A DNA stretch of 64,000 bases from Rhipicephalus microplus. Taxonomy: Eukaryota; Arthropoda; Arachnida; Ixodida; Ixodidae. The notes under the pieces were generated by a model. That model was not told where the DNA came from. It was given only the letters and a program-made list of their open reading frames with translations, and did not search any database. Positions 1-10,776 of this stretch are shown here, in pieces (the stretch's first letter is position 1; every line of letters starts with the position of its first letter). The stretch spans positions 195,084,491-195,148,490 of the forward strand of contig NC_134702.1 in assembly GCF_043290135.1 (NCBI RefSeq). The letters are read 5' to 3'. Made by a program: the position numbers and the translations under genes.

Positions 1-279
1 ATGATCGACAAGTTGCCAGATAAAACGGAACGCATGTTTGAAATGCTTCTCACCAGACTCAACAAGTCCGACGCCGAATGGAATGCACAACACGCTACCG
101 TAAACACTCAACTTCTGGCTATGAATCAGCGAATAAAAGACCTAGAACGCAGGGAGGCACAGATGCTGCCGCCGGAAAGAGTTGATGCCATACCCCCCGT
201 CACTAGCGTTCCGACAATTGTCAACAAAAGTAATAAAGCCAATGTCACCCACCCTGGAGAGGAAGGAATGCACGCTTAG
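1..279 (+). pseudogene. LINE ORF1 C-terminal fragment
   Basis: The frame is open from the first base of the window to a TAG at 277-279, giving about 92 residues. The first 50 residues are rich in charged and leucine residues, in a pattern that could form a coiled coil; the rest is Pro/Val-rich. There is no zinc knuckle in the visible part. The assignment rests on position: 29 bases downstream begins an AP-endonuclease reading frame typical of a LINE ORF2. The true N-terminus lies outside the window, so the ATG at base 1 is not evidence of a start. Alternative: a chance ORF beside the LINE. Confidence 0.45.
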
Positions 280-307
280 TCGAGCCCCTCCAACAACCTC
301 GCATGAC

Positions 308-1140
308 CATGGCTACGCCTCGCGTGCACAACGGCAGCTTCATAGTCTGGCAATGGAACTGCAGAGGCTTTAAAAACAAATAAAGCTGCATTGATTTAGT
401 ATACGAAAACACTTTCTAAAAACTTCCAGACGTGATATCATTAGAATAACCTCATGACCACGCTAAGCTTTCGGGATACGTCACGAACTTTCCGTTCTCC
501 CAGAGCATTGGGTCGAACATCACCATGTGCATCCTAGTAAGAAGGGGAATAGTGTTTGTTGAACACGAGGCGTACGTGGCGATCGACATCGATAACGCTC
601 TAACTTAAGTAATACCGAGTAAGTACAAAACAGCTGGGCTGGTCGTCTTCAACGGTTAGAGTACACCCTCGAAGCACGTTCTCACTCACAACTTTGACTG
701 CCTTTTTCGCGAAGCAATGCTAAAAGCCGCTTCCAAACCTCTGTTGATTTGCGGAGACTTTAACGCCCCGCACACGCACTGAGGATACGGCAACGCCTCG
801 CCCAAGAAAAAGAGGCTGGCCGAACTAATGGACGACCTCGGCCTCATGTTGCTGAACGAGCCAATGTCGCGCACCAGAATCGGGTAGGATGTTTGCCACG
901 ACACGACCCCCGATCTCTCGATGTGCGTGAACACAGACGCAGTGAGCTGAAATAATACGTTTCCAGACCCAGGAAGCGATAATCGAATCCACATGTTGGT
1001 CGTTGGCGGGAACGCAGAACAAAGCGCTAATCGCAAAGCCATATTCGTCGATTGGAACAAATTTTGAAAAAAATAGGAACAACGAGAAGGAATACCACAT
1101 CAAGGATATTGGGTCACGGCGCTTGACTACGATTGTCATC
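308..1140 (+). pseudogene. LINE ORF2 N-terminus, AP-endonuclease domain, decayed
   Basis: An ATG at 308 opens a frame reading MATPRVHNGSFIVWQWNCRG, the usual start of a non-LTR retrotransposon endonuclease. Further motifs follow in order across frames: PDVISL (about 429-446), GDFNAPH (about 757-777, catalytic Asp/Asn), a TRIG..VCHDTTPDL segment (about 875-915) and GSDNRIH (about 970-990), where SDH has become SDN. Stops interrupt it early (TAA after FKNK, near 380) and at several later points, so it is dead. The family nicks target DNA for target-primed reverse transcription. The RT part is missing; the sequence gives way to a SINE-like repeat near 1165. Confidence 0.75.
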
Positions 1141-1164
1141 AACGCGATGTGACGGCTGTGTCAT

Positions 1165-1345
1165 AGGAGTACGTATGTACTGTTTATATGATTAGATAAC
1201 CAGCGCTGCAACCACAATTGTCGTTTTACGAACATTACGCTCTACTTGAAAAGCAGTTTCGAGGCCTGGCGTGAATCGGTGGTGGAATACTTGATTGCCA
1301 CGCCAAATGCTGGGGTTCGATCACTGCTGGGATGATGATATCTAT
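1165..1345 (+). repeat. tRNA-derived SINE-like repeat, copy 1
   Basis: The segment aligns by eye with 1897-2062, sharing blocks such as ACGAACATTA, GATTGCCACGC and GGTTCGAT-type text. Its 3' half (about 1267-1330) looks like a tRNA-Gly(GCC): a GGTGGTGGAATAC stretch, TTGCCAC as anticodon loop, and GGGGTTCGATCAC as box B. The tRNA-like part lies downstream of the unrelated 5' half, so it may be internal to a longer element. Confidence 0.5.
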
Positions 1346-1896
1346 TCTATGCGTTTTTTTTTGTTCAACACTGCCGATGCAAGCTTTTAGGAGCGAAGCT
1401 CCTTAGGAATGACCTAGTTGGCGTCCATCACGCCCCACAAAACCCAAACAGAAACGGAACACCTGCACAACAAAATACGAAAACATGCGCGTGAACAACC
1501 GGCTTTATAAGTGATCAACTATGCAACTGCACAACACATAATCACACGCCCCGTCCGTCTGTCTGCATGTCCATTCATCCGCCCATAAATCTGTCGTCCA
1601 TCCATTCGTCCGTTCTACCATCAGTGCAATTGTGCATACCTCCCCCTGTCCATCCGTCCGTGCTTCCGTTCCTACATCTGTTCCTCCATAAACAAGCCGG
1701 TAACTTACACGTAAGCATTATACACCTTAGGACATATAAATTTGCCGACTCCTCCTTATTAACTTCGTGGAGATGCACTGCTCCCAATTTAGAACTAAGA
1801 ATGTCTGTTCATGTCTTTTTGGTTGATATAAACAATCACCTTCTTTACAATGCGCTTAATTACAGTTTATCTTATCTCGACGTGATGGCCGTATAT
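1346..1896. other. Non-coding; SINE spacer with element end and degenerate simple repeat
   Basis: No gene is visible. At 1382-1408, text around GGAGCGAAGCTCCTTAGG matches the reverse complement of the right end of the inverted-repeat element at 14272-14740. From about 1548 to 1672 the sequence is a degenerate CCGT/CCAT tetranucleotide repeat, which creates the short open frames there on both strands. Confidence 0.5.
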
Positions 1897-2062
1897 TGTA
1901 TCCATAAGTAATGTTTATAAAATTAGAGAGTTATCACTGCATCACCAATTGACGCTTAACGAACATTATAGTTTACGTGAAAACCAGTTGCGTGACCTCG
2001 CGTGGATCTGTGGTAGCATGCTTAGTTGCCACGCAGAAAGCTGGGATTCGATTTCTAACAGC
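1897..2062 (+). repeat. tRNA-derived SINE-like repeat, copy 2
   Basis: Diverged copy of 1165-1345 in the same orientation, about 730 bp downstream. The tRNA-Gly-like part is at about 1998-2058, with TTGCCACGC and GGGATTCGATT. Its 3' end meets the dispersed repeat that starts near 2085. Confidence 0.5.
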
Positions 2063-2084
2063 GTGATTTAACTATCACCCTCTG

Positions 2085-2810
2085 CGGGATGTAGCCTCCA
2101 GCGTCTACGTCTACGTGGGCGTCACCGTCACTCAGCGTATGTGTATACGTATTTATACGTATGAAAATGCAAGAAAGAAAAATCCTGAAAAATACTTGGG
2201 CGCGCGGATTTGAGCTTGGGTGTGCTGAAAAGTTAATGAAAGGCGCTAAACGCTGAGACACCGAGGAGAACGTCCTTCATCATTCAAATGGCAAGCTATA
2301 TATATTCACCACTTACCACTGCTGACAGCAATCTCGGGGGGAACTATCGTGTTTTCCGCATTACCAGCAAGATGACACAATGAGCGCGCTTAGCAACATA
2401 GTCGCGACGCAGCGGCCACACTTTCATCTCCCACGGGCACTTTGCCCCGCCAAGAGCAGGGGTCGACGCTCACTCGCGCGCCCTTATCTCGAGGTAGGGA
2501 GGATCGTACGTCTTGGCCGGCATATGGATTTTACCAGAACGATTCTGTTTTAGTTACCGGGTGCACAAAGGTCACTGCAATCGTTGCGAAGTCTACGCTG
2601 GCGAATAGAGCGTGCTCTAAAGACAACGCGAAGTAACAACTAAAACGCTAATTCACGTTCATCTGTACCTGAGAGCCCGTTTTGTGCGCCATTTGTGCGT
2701 GAGAAACGTGGGCAAGTTTCTATCTGCAGGCCATTGTGCACGGGACCTTCTAATTAGTTGCTATCGCGTTCATTGCTTCGCCTTCGCGGCAAAGATGTGA
2801 CTGTTATTAA
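2085..2810 (+). repeat. Dispersed repeat family X, copy 1
   Basis: Homologous by eye to 18520-19560. Shared text in order includes a CGTC-rich block (2100-2130), GGAGAAC..TTCA..CATTCAAA (about 2264-2290), GCAAGCTAT, ACCACTTACC, GTTACCGGG, CACAAAGGTCACTGCAATC, a GCGAAGTAA site, GTTTTGTGCGC and TATCGCGTTCATT. No protein frame is shared, so this looks like a non-autonomous repeat. A degenerate tRNA-like stretch sits at 2241-2266. This copy lacks the Ruka insertion found in the other. Confidence 0.65.
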
Positions 2811-3365
2811 CATTCATCGGGTCAACGCATCCAATGAGAGTCTTTTTCATAATCTTCATGCGTCAAAATTACATATGTGGGTTCTCGCCGTTCCTGAGTC
2901 GATTTGAATTGTCAGTCACCTCTGCCACATACCCCTATACCAGTGGCACATACCCACCCGCGCGTATGTGCCACTGTCTGGCGAAAAGAGTTTGGTTACG
3001 TACACGACGGGGTTGTGACATTTTTTGTGTCATAACCAATGAGTAGTATTAAATGCGAAGCATTTCTTCTCGAACATCGGCAACTTCGAGCCAAGTATAT
3101 GTCACTCTATCTATCTATGTAGTAGCTACGTATGGGGGCTCTCGTGGTTACCCCCTTAACTGGGCGTGAATCAAATCAGCATGGTTGGGTAAGATGTTTG
3201 GAAGAATATGACGCGCTGGTTAATACATGAATAATTTCACAATCCTGTCGCGTACGTCCTCAACCACTTCCCGAAAGATGGTGTCACATACCCACGGGCT
3301 GGTATGCACCACTAACATGCGGGTATGTACCACAGAGGATTGACACTTAGTATCTACCCTGGAAC
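2811..3365. other. Non-coding; short CACATACC repeats
   Basis: No gene is seen. A motif of the form CACATACCC / GGGTATGTGCCAC recurs in both orientations at 2925-2975 and again at 3285-3335. It could be the end of an element or a local duplication. Confidence 0.5.
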
Positions 3366-3600
3366 GACGAGAACAAACATGGGTAATTTAAACACGTGCG
3401 CATTAAGCAATACCCGACACCGGTAGCGTCGGCCAAACGAAGGCACTGAATAAATGTCAGTGTTGAAAAACCTGATATAGGCAGCGTTGACACCCCGACG
3501 AATGCAAACAATAAATTTCGGGCTCCCAGCAGGAATCGAACGCAAGCCTTGTGCGTGGCAGTCAGGCATTCTACCGCGGAGCTACGCCAGCTCTCGGAGC
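3366..3600 (-). repeat. tRNA-Gly-derived SINE-like repeat
   Basis: Read on the minus strand, 3519-3590 has a tRNA-like head: GTAGCTCCGCGGTAGAATG (box A region), CTGCCAC as anticodon loop, and GCGTTCGATTCCTGC (box B). The anticodon stem does not pair, so this is not a functional tRNA. The body runs toward lower coordinates. No target duplication was identified. Confidence 0.5.
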
Positions 3601-4195
3601 TACTTTTTAAATAGGCGCTAATCTTTGTGAAACATCAATAGCAGTTGCAGTGCTGCCTACCCAGTTTTATAAACATTACATAAGTGCTTTTTTTAATACA
3701 GCCGTCACGTCCGGTTAACGTCAATTGTGATTCAGTGACATGCGTTGAAGTTTATTTATGTATCAGTGTTCAGGGCAGCATCTTCGCGAGCAACAGCGCT
3801 TCACACCAGGTTCTGGTCGTGCTAATACACATATTAAAGGTGATATCGTTGCGCAAGTGCAAACAAATGGTTATAAAAACTTCTGCAACTCTTCAACATA
3901 TGCCTGTGTGTGCAACATTTGTACATATTTTAGCGTCATTTGATGACGTGTCACTCAGTAATAAAAAATTCTAACACGGTTACCTTCCCTTCGCATGCTT
4001 CGCATAACGTTGATTTCCTGGTACGTGGAACCTGCCAATCAAAGTGGACGATTAGGCCAGTTGGTGATACATGATCTGAGTGTACTACGCGGCTGAAAAC
4101 ATGGACGGGAAAAAGACAAGGACAAGCGCAGACTTTCAAGTGAAGGTTTATTCAGCAGAAGCGCAGACTATCAACTAAACGTTCATTCATACCGC

Positions 4196-4198
<3 letters not shown>
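3601..4198. other. Non-coding, nothing recognised
   Basis: Only short open frames with no recognisable domain are present. Confidence 0.5.

Positions 4199-4270
<72 letters not shown>
4199..4270. repeat. (AT)n microsatellite
   Basis: About 36 uninterrupted AT units. Ten bases later, 4280-4303 is a perfect 24 bp palindrome centred on another AT run. Confidence 0.97.
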
Positions 4271-4499
4271 GAGATTTTTTGTTCTCATATATATATGAGA
4301 ACAAGAAAAGAGAAGAAAGAAAAAAAAGAAAAGAAGAAAAGACAAACACAAGCGCAGACTACCAATGTTCAGTTGATAGCCAAATTTTTTAACACCATCT
4401 TACCCTCCCTCACTAATTTTTGTTTATCCCCGGTTCAAGGGAGATGACGAGAGCACCCAGACATAGGCAGAAAGCTAGCTAGCTATCTAGCTAGATAGA

Positions 4500-4739
4500 T
4501 TGATTGATATGTGGGGTTTAACGTCCCAAAACCACTATAGGATTATGAGAGACGCCGTAGTGGAGGGCTCCGGAAATTTCGACCACCTGGGGTTCTTTAA
4601 CGTGCACCCAAATCTGAGCACACGGGCCTACAACATTTCCGCTTCCATCGGAAATGCATCCGCCGCAGCCTGGATTCAAACCCGCGCCCTGCGGGTCAGC
4701 AGCCGAGTACCTTAGTCACTAGACCACCGCGGCGGGGCG
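4500..4739 (-). repeat. Ruka-type tRNA-derived SINE, copy 1
   Basis: Full-length copy. On the minus strand it begins with a tRNA-like head (GGTGGTCTAGTGACTAAGG, then box B near 4667-4680) and ends in the conserved ACGTTAAACCCCACATATCA tail. A 12 bp direct repeat, AGCTAGATAGAT, flanks it (4489-4500 and 4740-4751), consistent with target-site duplication. The duplicated site is GATA-rich and the SINE abuts a long GATA microsatellite. Family name is from memory. Confidence 0.9.
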
Positions 4740-4741
4740 AG

Positions 4742-4742
4742 C

Positions 4743-4818
<76 letters not shown>

Positions 4819-4820
4819 CA
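4742..4820. repeat. (GATA)n microsatellite
   Basis: About 18 GATA units directly beside the Ruka copy; a shorter GATA-like run lies on its other side (4476-4500). Confidence 0.97.
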
Positions 4821-6100
4821 GATGTCAAAAGTACTTGCATAATGCAAACAAAGATTTCGCATTTAAAACCGGCGTGAGGTGCACACTTGCGCACGAGCGC
4901 ATACTGCGGTTCCTTCGCGGAGTAGTCGACGCTCTGGTGCGATGACCCGCGTCTGTTATTTACCGTTTATTGGCACGTTTTACTAAGGTCATCCTAAGGT
5001 CGTCCTAAGATTTTCGGCTCGCACAGCCTGGGTCATGAATGGTCAATGCAAACTACATGTCGTTGTTAGAAAAGGTTCGGGATCATTGTAGGCCCTTTTG
5101 TTAAAATTACCTACTAGACACCAACAAACGATGTTATTTTAGAGCTAGCTTAGGCGAAGACCAGTGATAAAGCTGGAATATTGAACGACACATTTATAAA
5201 TGCCACCGCACTTCGCCGCTTGTCAATTTATAGACGGCAGACGCTCTACTCACCGGTATCAGTGCCCGTGTCTTGGTGACTTTCCTTTTGCGCCCACAAG
5301 TTTGGCCCAATAAACAGTTTGATCTGAACACCCAGTCTGCTCCCATCAACCACGTAACGATGCCATGACGATATTTTAGCGATCGCATTCGAAAACGCGC
5401 TCCTCCCCCATGAATTCGACACACGTTTTTTCACCAGGGCAGCATGTAGGTGATTGTTGCCTAATGATTACGGCTGTCGGGCTCAAATACATGGGCGTGG
5501 TATAATCCGGCTGCTCATTGAGATCACAAATCATGCCTGAGACCCTTGTGATCGGTAGACAGCTTTAGAACACGCATTCTTCATGCAACTAATGCATGGT
5601 TTGACACCTGGCTGAGTCTTACAAAACGCTAGGTGCGCATTCATATCAACCTGCAGACGTGAATACTCAGGGATAGTAGACCACAGTTGGTGCTCTTTAA
5701 TAGTCGTGAATGAGCCCTACAGAATCATTTGGCTTCTATGAAGTGCGTGAATACTAGGCACATAGCAATGCGTGCCTTCCATTTTGACACCATGCAGCTG
5801 CTACACTCTAAGACAAAATTACCCGAAAAAGGAGTAACTGAGCCCAATAGGTGCGCGCGATGCATGGATAGACCGTTGAGGAGCAAGCACAGAGGGAAGC
5901 GTGCCGCGCGAAATCACACGCGCCAAAGGGATGAACCGCCCGCGGATTGCAGGCAGCGCGAAAAGCGTTGCCAAGGTGCCCAGCTCTCCTCCTCTCTCCT
6001 TCTCTACTGCTGGCCCAGCCTTTCCCCGTATTTTGCCGACGACAATTGGCGTGTTGCGTCGCGCTCAGAGTGCTCGACCACGGCCGCCTGGATTCGACGA
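4821..6100. other. Non-coding; possible MITE terminus
   Basis: No gene is recognised. CTACACTCTAAGACAAA at 5801-5817 shares TACACTCTAA with 12320-12329 and, reversed, with 8487-8496. It could be the terminus of a small DNA element. Open frames at 5729-6118 carry no recognisable domain. Confidence 0.4.
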
Positions 6101-6115
6101 TCCAAGAATTACGAC

Positions 6116-6353
6116 TGATTGATATGTGAGGTGTAACGTCCCAAAACCACCATATGATTATGAGAGACGCCGTAGTGGAGGGCTCCGGAAATTATGACCA
6201 CCTGGGGTTTTTTAACGTGCACCCAAATCTGAGCACACGGTCCTACAACATTTCCGCCTCCATCGGAAATGCAGCCGCCGCAGCCGGGATTTGAACCCGC
6301 GACCTGCGGGTCAGCAGCCGAGTACCTTGGCCACTAGGCCACCGCGGTGGGGC
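6116..6353 (-). repeat. Ruka-type SINE, copy 2
   Basis: A 238 bp full-length copy on the minus strand with box B GGGTTCAAATCCC. A perfect 15 bp target duplication, TCCAAGAATTACGAC, flanks it (6101-6115 and 6354-6368). The exact duplication suggests a fairly recent insertion. Confidence 0.95.
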
Positions 6354-6529
6354 TCCAAGAATTACGACGTGGCGCCTGTGTGTACGCTTGAATGAGCGTA
6401 CGCTGCTGCTTTTACGTTTCGTCCCACCCATGAAGTCTGGAGCAAGTCTCGACACGTCACCACGCCACGCTGTATATCTCTGGCTTTAAGATAGTCACGA
6501 CCAACACACGACAGCAACAGTTGAGAAGG

Positions 6530-7420
6530 CCAATATGGCGGCCGAGAACACAATAGGTCAATCCGATATATACTTAGGGCAGGAAACAGCGCTGGATTCT
6601 AAGCCAAGAAGGTTATTATTCTTTATCCTACTCTACTTGTCACGTGTGTGCTACGGATTGCGCTTGCCGGAAACAGGTTCGGTCGTGTTGTATATCGCAT
6701 GCACGAAATGCATCGCTGTCAGCTTCGGCGTCTGCAGTTCACCTGTGCTTTGCGACCGCCTGGAAATCGGCCGCCATTGCCGTCGGCCTCCCGTACGCTC
6801 GCTCATCGAGTGCTCGCCTGTCTTCGTCGCCGCGATGAGCTCCGGGCTGACGATATCGGGTTGAGTCCTCGTCGCTGTGTTGGGAGTCGTCGAAAACACG
6901 TTGCGGGTTCTCGTAAAGAGCTTGGTTGTAGTATGTCGCGTGCTCTAAGTGCACCAGAACGGGCTGGCAGGGCTATCGCTAGCGTCAGAACTCACTGAAA
7001 ATTGCTCGCCATTACAGTTCGCTTTCCCGTCAGCCAGTCGCAAACAGCTCGGCCGGCTCGGCACCGTCTGTTGGCAGTGGCGACGGACCCGCGTTCGCGC
7101 GCTACACTTGCTCGAGTTTGTAGAAAAGGGCTGCATTACCGTCGATTTCTTCTGCGCTAGCTTCAAACCAGCTCGGCGCTGTTCGTGGCGGCGGCCAAGC
7201 GTACGCTCGCTCTCCTGTTCGAAGTTCGCTGGCCGCAGACACTCCGCGTGCAGCGCCGTGTTTGGTCTCGCGTTCGCTTGCTCGAGCTGAACGACGTCGC
7301 TTGCTTAGGATTCGCCGACTTGTTAGCGGCACGGTGGTTCGCGGAGTTGTGGCTTCGGCCGCTGCTCCTAAGGTGTTGCGCTACGGGGATCGAAATGAGT
7401 CTTTGACGATGTGTGACATC
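6530..7420 (+). promoter_or_regulatory. CG-rich block, candidate promoter and first exon
   Basis: AATATGGCGGC at 6532-6542 resembles a YY1-type site of the kind found near animal transcription starts. From about 6640 to 7400 the sequence is visibly richer in CG dinucleotides than its AT-rich surroundings. It holds several overlapping open frames on both strands, as expected of GC-rich DNA rather than of one gene. CGCTCGCT- and GCTCGAG-like words recur. I infer a promoter or untranslated first exon; no protein is recognised and no clear splice donor was found. Confidence 0.35.
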
Positions 7421-7424
7421 ACGG

Positions 7425-7966
7425 TGAAATTATTAGCATGTCATATCTCTCATATGCTTTCACTTCACCTTGCACGTATTTCTCATATGGATTTGTTTTC
7501 ATTCTCTGTCACGTGTGACTTACTATTTTACATACTTATTGTGTAGCCGTCGGCAGACACCGTGCTGAAGACTGTGTGCGCTGGCAATCTGTGATGCCTG
7601 ACTTCCATCTCTTTCGTCAGAGCAGCTTCAGAAGGACTGTGCGACATGTGAACATAAAGTTATTTGTTTGTCATACTTTAACGCTTATTTTTATTAATGT
7701 GCACGTACTTGTCATATGCGTACATCTTCATCTTCTGTCGCGTGTGTCTAACTAATTTTACTATCTTATTGTACACACAGCCGCGGGAACACAACAGGCA
7801 GAAGGCTGCATGCGCTGGTGTCTGCAATGCCTGTCATCTATCGCTTCCGTCGGAGGAGCTACCCAAGGAGTGAACAATATTTGACAACGAGGCTGGACTT
7901 CTACACTTCACCATGAATTCGCTTAAATGAATGAAGAAACTTTATGTGCATGCAGAAAAATAAAAG
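7425..7966 (+). ncRNA. Candidate tandem-duplicated terminal exons of an unnamed transcript
   Basis: Two adjacent segments align with each other: about 7430-7665 and 7665-7895, offset about 233 bp. In each, a GCACGTA..TCATATG block is followed by a pyrimidine/AT stretch ending in AG (7547-7548 and 7780-7781), then an exon-like stretch starting CCG and sharing TGCGCTGG, ATGCCTG and TTCCGTC-like words. An AATAAA signal lies at 7959-7964. This could be a pair of alternative last exons of a non-coding or untranslated transcript whose first exon is the CG-rich block upstream. It could equally be a duplicated repeat. Confidence 0.3.
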
Positions 7967-8201
7967 ATTTCGATGTGTCGGTTTTGTCTTTCGTTGTTGC
8001 CGTGACTGCGAAAGCAGTCACACATAGGTGGCTAACTACTTTTTCGCGTGTTTTCTGCGCAGTTTGTTGCTCACCGCGCAGAAAAACAGGCGAAAAAAAA
8101 GTATTAGGCCTGGCGGAAAAAAAAGAAGAAAAACAAGGGTTGAACTGAGGACAAAAAGTTCATCCGATTGGAGTATTTGAGTGGATCAACCGTTCGTCCG
8201 G

Positions 8202-8497
8202 CAAGGTGCAACTGTGAGGACTAACGGTTGCCCCATAAGGTGTAAATGTAAGAATTAACAGTTGCTCTATAAGGTTCAAAAGTGAGGACTAAATGTTAGT
8301 CTAATGGTGTGAACTGTGGGAATAACGGTTACTCACTAAGGTGTAAATGTGAGGACTGAATGTTAGTCCCTTCTGGGGACTAACTGTTAGACCCGGTGCG
8401 GTTAGTCCTTGAAGGAACTATTAGTTGTGCCAGCCCCATTAGTACGCAAAAGGACGAACCACTCACCCTTTTAACACCCTTTTGCCTTAGAGTGTAT
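8202..8497. repeat. 34 bp tandem array of palindromic units, possible foldback element
   Basis: Five units start near 8202, 8236, 8270, 8303 and 8337 (period about 34). Each has an AAGGTG-like start and a core of the form GGACTAA..GTTAGTC, itself an imperfect palindrome. Two more core copies follow in alternating orientation (8374-8420). The array ends near TTAGAGTGTA at 8487-8496, the reverse complement of TACACTCTAA seen at 5802 and 12320. The units can fold on themselves or pair with one another. Confidence 0.7.
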
Positions 8498-10776
8498 GCA
8501 ATGTTACTATATACGCATATGCCCCATGCTAATACTCGCTAAGAGAAGGCTGGTGCACGAAGGATATGAAATAAAGGTTCAATTTATGTGATGGTCAGAT
8601 AGCTTTAGGACACCCTTTTCTGACGTATACGACATTGTTCAATACATGACGTCATAGTAGGCAGCGTGAACGTATCATCTGCGCCTGTTACTTCACAGCA
8701 ACTACGAACGAAATAAAAGACACTGCTCATAATGATATCAATTAAGCTTGTCACATACCGCTTGACGCAATAAACATACATTCACCACAAAGTGTGCATA
8801 CTAGTTTATTTTAAACAGAGGACTTGGAGCTGTACTTGACAAAAAATGTTTGTTGTGAACATGAATAAAAAGCGACCCCATAAAAAATACATGATAGTGA
8901 AAATGCTACGACGTTCAAACAACAGGCACATAAGTTGAGTACACGCGTTTGTGGCGTTGAAACTGCACCTGTTATACACAGATGATCACCACAGTGATTC
9001 GTAATGTTTCATGTGATGCAACGGCGTGAGGTTTCCATGTCAGCTAGCCCTTTTGTGTAATCGGTAGCAACTCTCCTCGATTTATTTCTATTGACCCCTG
9101 CGGACATGTTCTGGTTCAGGCTAACCGCCATCATGTGATTTGTACACACGAAAAGTCCATCTCTGTTTCTCTTCAATGAGTTCTGGGTGCCTGGGATATT
9201 AAAGTCAGAAGAGCCCTCGGTGACTTCTCGCTGGTCTTTTTGCACTGTGAGAAGTGTTTACCGGCCGTCAAGGTACTCCGACTGGGAAATATTGGTTCCA
9301 TGTCACCCACATTACCATCGCACTGGGCACCCCGATAATCATGATAGCTCTATGAGGAAAGCCCAGACGCTGTATTTCTTTGAGCGGGAAACAGCGCATT
9401 CTTCTTACTTTATTGTAGACGCACGCGCCTTTGGACATTCTGAGACAATTTATGACTTCGTAGAGCTCAGCAAAAAGATATCGCGCCATTCATATATTTT
9501 TGATCTTAAGTGTGTATCAGACCAATATTACACCATACTTTCTCGTGTTTATGTTTATGAGTATGAGTATGATGCACTTAAGGCACTGAATAGATGAAAT
9601 ATAATAAAGAAGCAGAGACCTCAACATGATTTTTCATGAGCGTAAGCATGTTTCACGTTCAGATAGCATTATCGCTGACGCAGTGAACAATACAAGAGAG
9701 CGCCGTAGTACACCAACTGAAAACTGACCTATGCTATTAAGCAGATAAATCTGAAGAACGAAAATTTCTTTCCCATCGCGCATCCACCTGCCCATAACAA
9801 TATGAAACACTGAACAGTATGTGTAATGGTGATCAAAGATTTGTTTAGATTTTTTTATTTACACATAGTGCAGCCAAACCTTGGCCATAGTAGCACTGGG
9901 AACAGTCATCAGCACTCTTCTGGATAAGTTATTTTCGCCGGAAACAATAATCGCTCACCTTGCAATAGGGCTATGTCTACATTGTACTTCATTGCAAAAT
10001 GTTTTTGTGCCTCATACGTTTCAGCTATGACAACAGTTCTATACCATGAGCGCCACCAAAAACAAGGCCAGGTTTTAAGTACCCGCACCAAGAACCCAAA
10101 CATTTCAGTGGCAAAGTGCAGGTGCATATAATACGTGGGGTTTTTTCTATAGTGCTGCTTCACAGCAATGCGTGTTGTGCTGTGAAGCCCCTTAACAGTG
10201 TAGCGAAGGCTACGGAGGCGGTTTCCGCAAATTCGTGTTGCTCCGCAATTAGCACGGCAGCTTGCGGCTGATTTTGGTTTCCCTTGCTTGCATCGTTGAA
10301 GCGTTTAGAAAAACATTTGGGGAGAGACAATACGATTGTTCAGTGTAAAATCTCACTGTCACACCACAAGTATATTTTTTGGACGTTCGCGGCCGCTCAG
10401 TAACCCTCCACATGTCCCTACGTCACGGACGCCATGTTTACTTTTGGAAAGGGCTTGCCGAAAAGTGGTGCTGTCTAAGAAAGTTCCATAATAAATAAAG
10501 TAAGTTCCATAATAAAAAAGTAGTATTTATTTCAGCAAGGCAAATGAGATGTTATAGTGCCTATAGAGATATTATCACTAAATTAATGTACTACTTTTTA
10601 ACGCGGTAGCAGGCATGCATTTCAGTTCTGTTGTTTACAGGGTGCTGTTACAGTGTACTAGAAAGGGTAGTGCTGTCAAGTTGTCGCCAAGTGTGAGCGC
10701 TCTTTAGCTCGCTGATACCGCTAGTTCTCCACATCTCGACCCATTCGCCAAGCCTAAATCGATCTGTTCTGTCAGC
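8498..10776. other. Non-coding or unassigned
   Basis: AT-rich. A 136-codon frame lies at 9187-9597 (+) and 78- and 84-codon frames at 9009-9245 (-) and 9909-10163 (-). None shows a domain, signal peptide or splice context I recognise. A 15 bp direct repeat, AAGTTCCATAATAAA, occurs twice at 10481-10517. Part of the right side may be the 5' untranslated region of the Tigger element. Confidence 0.4.

Noticed and set aside
3519..3590. Possible functional tRNA-Gly gene on the minus strand
   Set aside because: The anticodon stem does not pair and the sequence continues into a SINE-like body.
4500..4715. 71-codon ORF
   Set aside because: Lies entirely inside a Ruka SINE; similar frames appear in the other copies.
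6640..7400. Several ORFs of 60-116 codons on both strands
   Set aside because: Expected from CG-rich sequence low in stop codons; none has a recognisable domain.
8202..8420. CRISPR-like appearance of regularly spaced repeats
   Set aside because: Units are contiguous with no unique spacers, the context is eukaryotic, and no cas genes are present.
9187..9597. 136-codon plus-strand ORF
   Set aside because: No domain, no signal peptide and no exon signals; kept only as unassigned.
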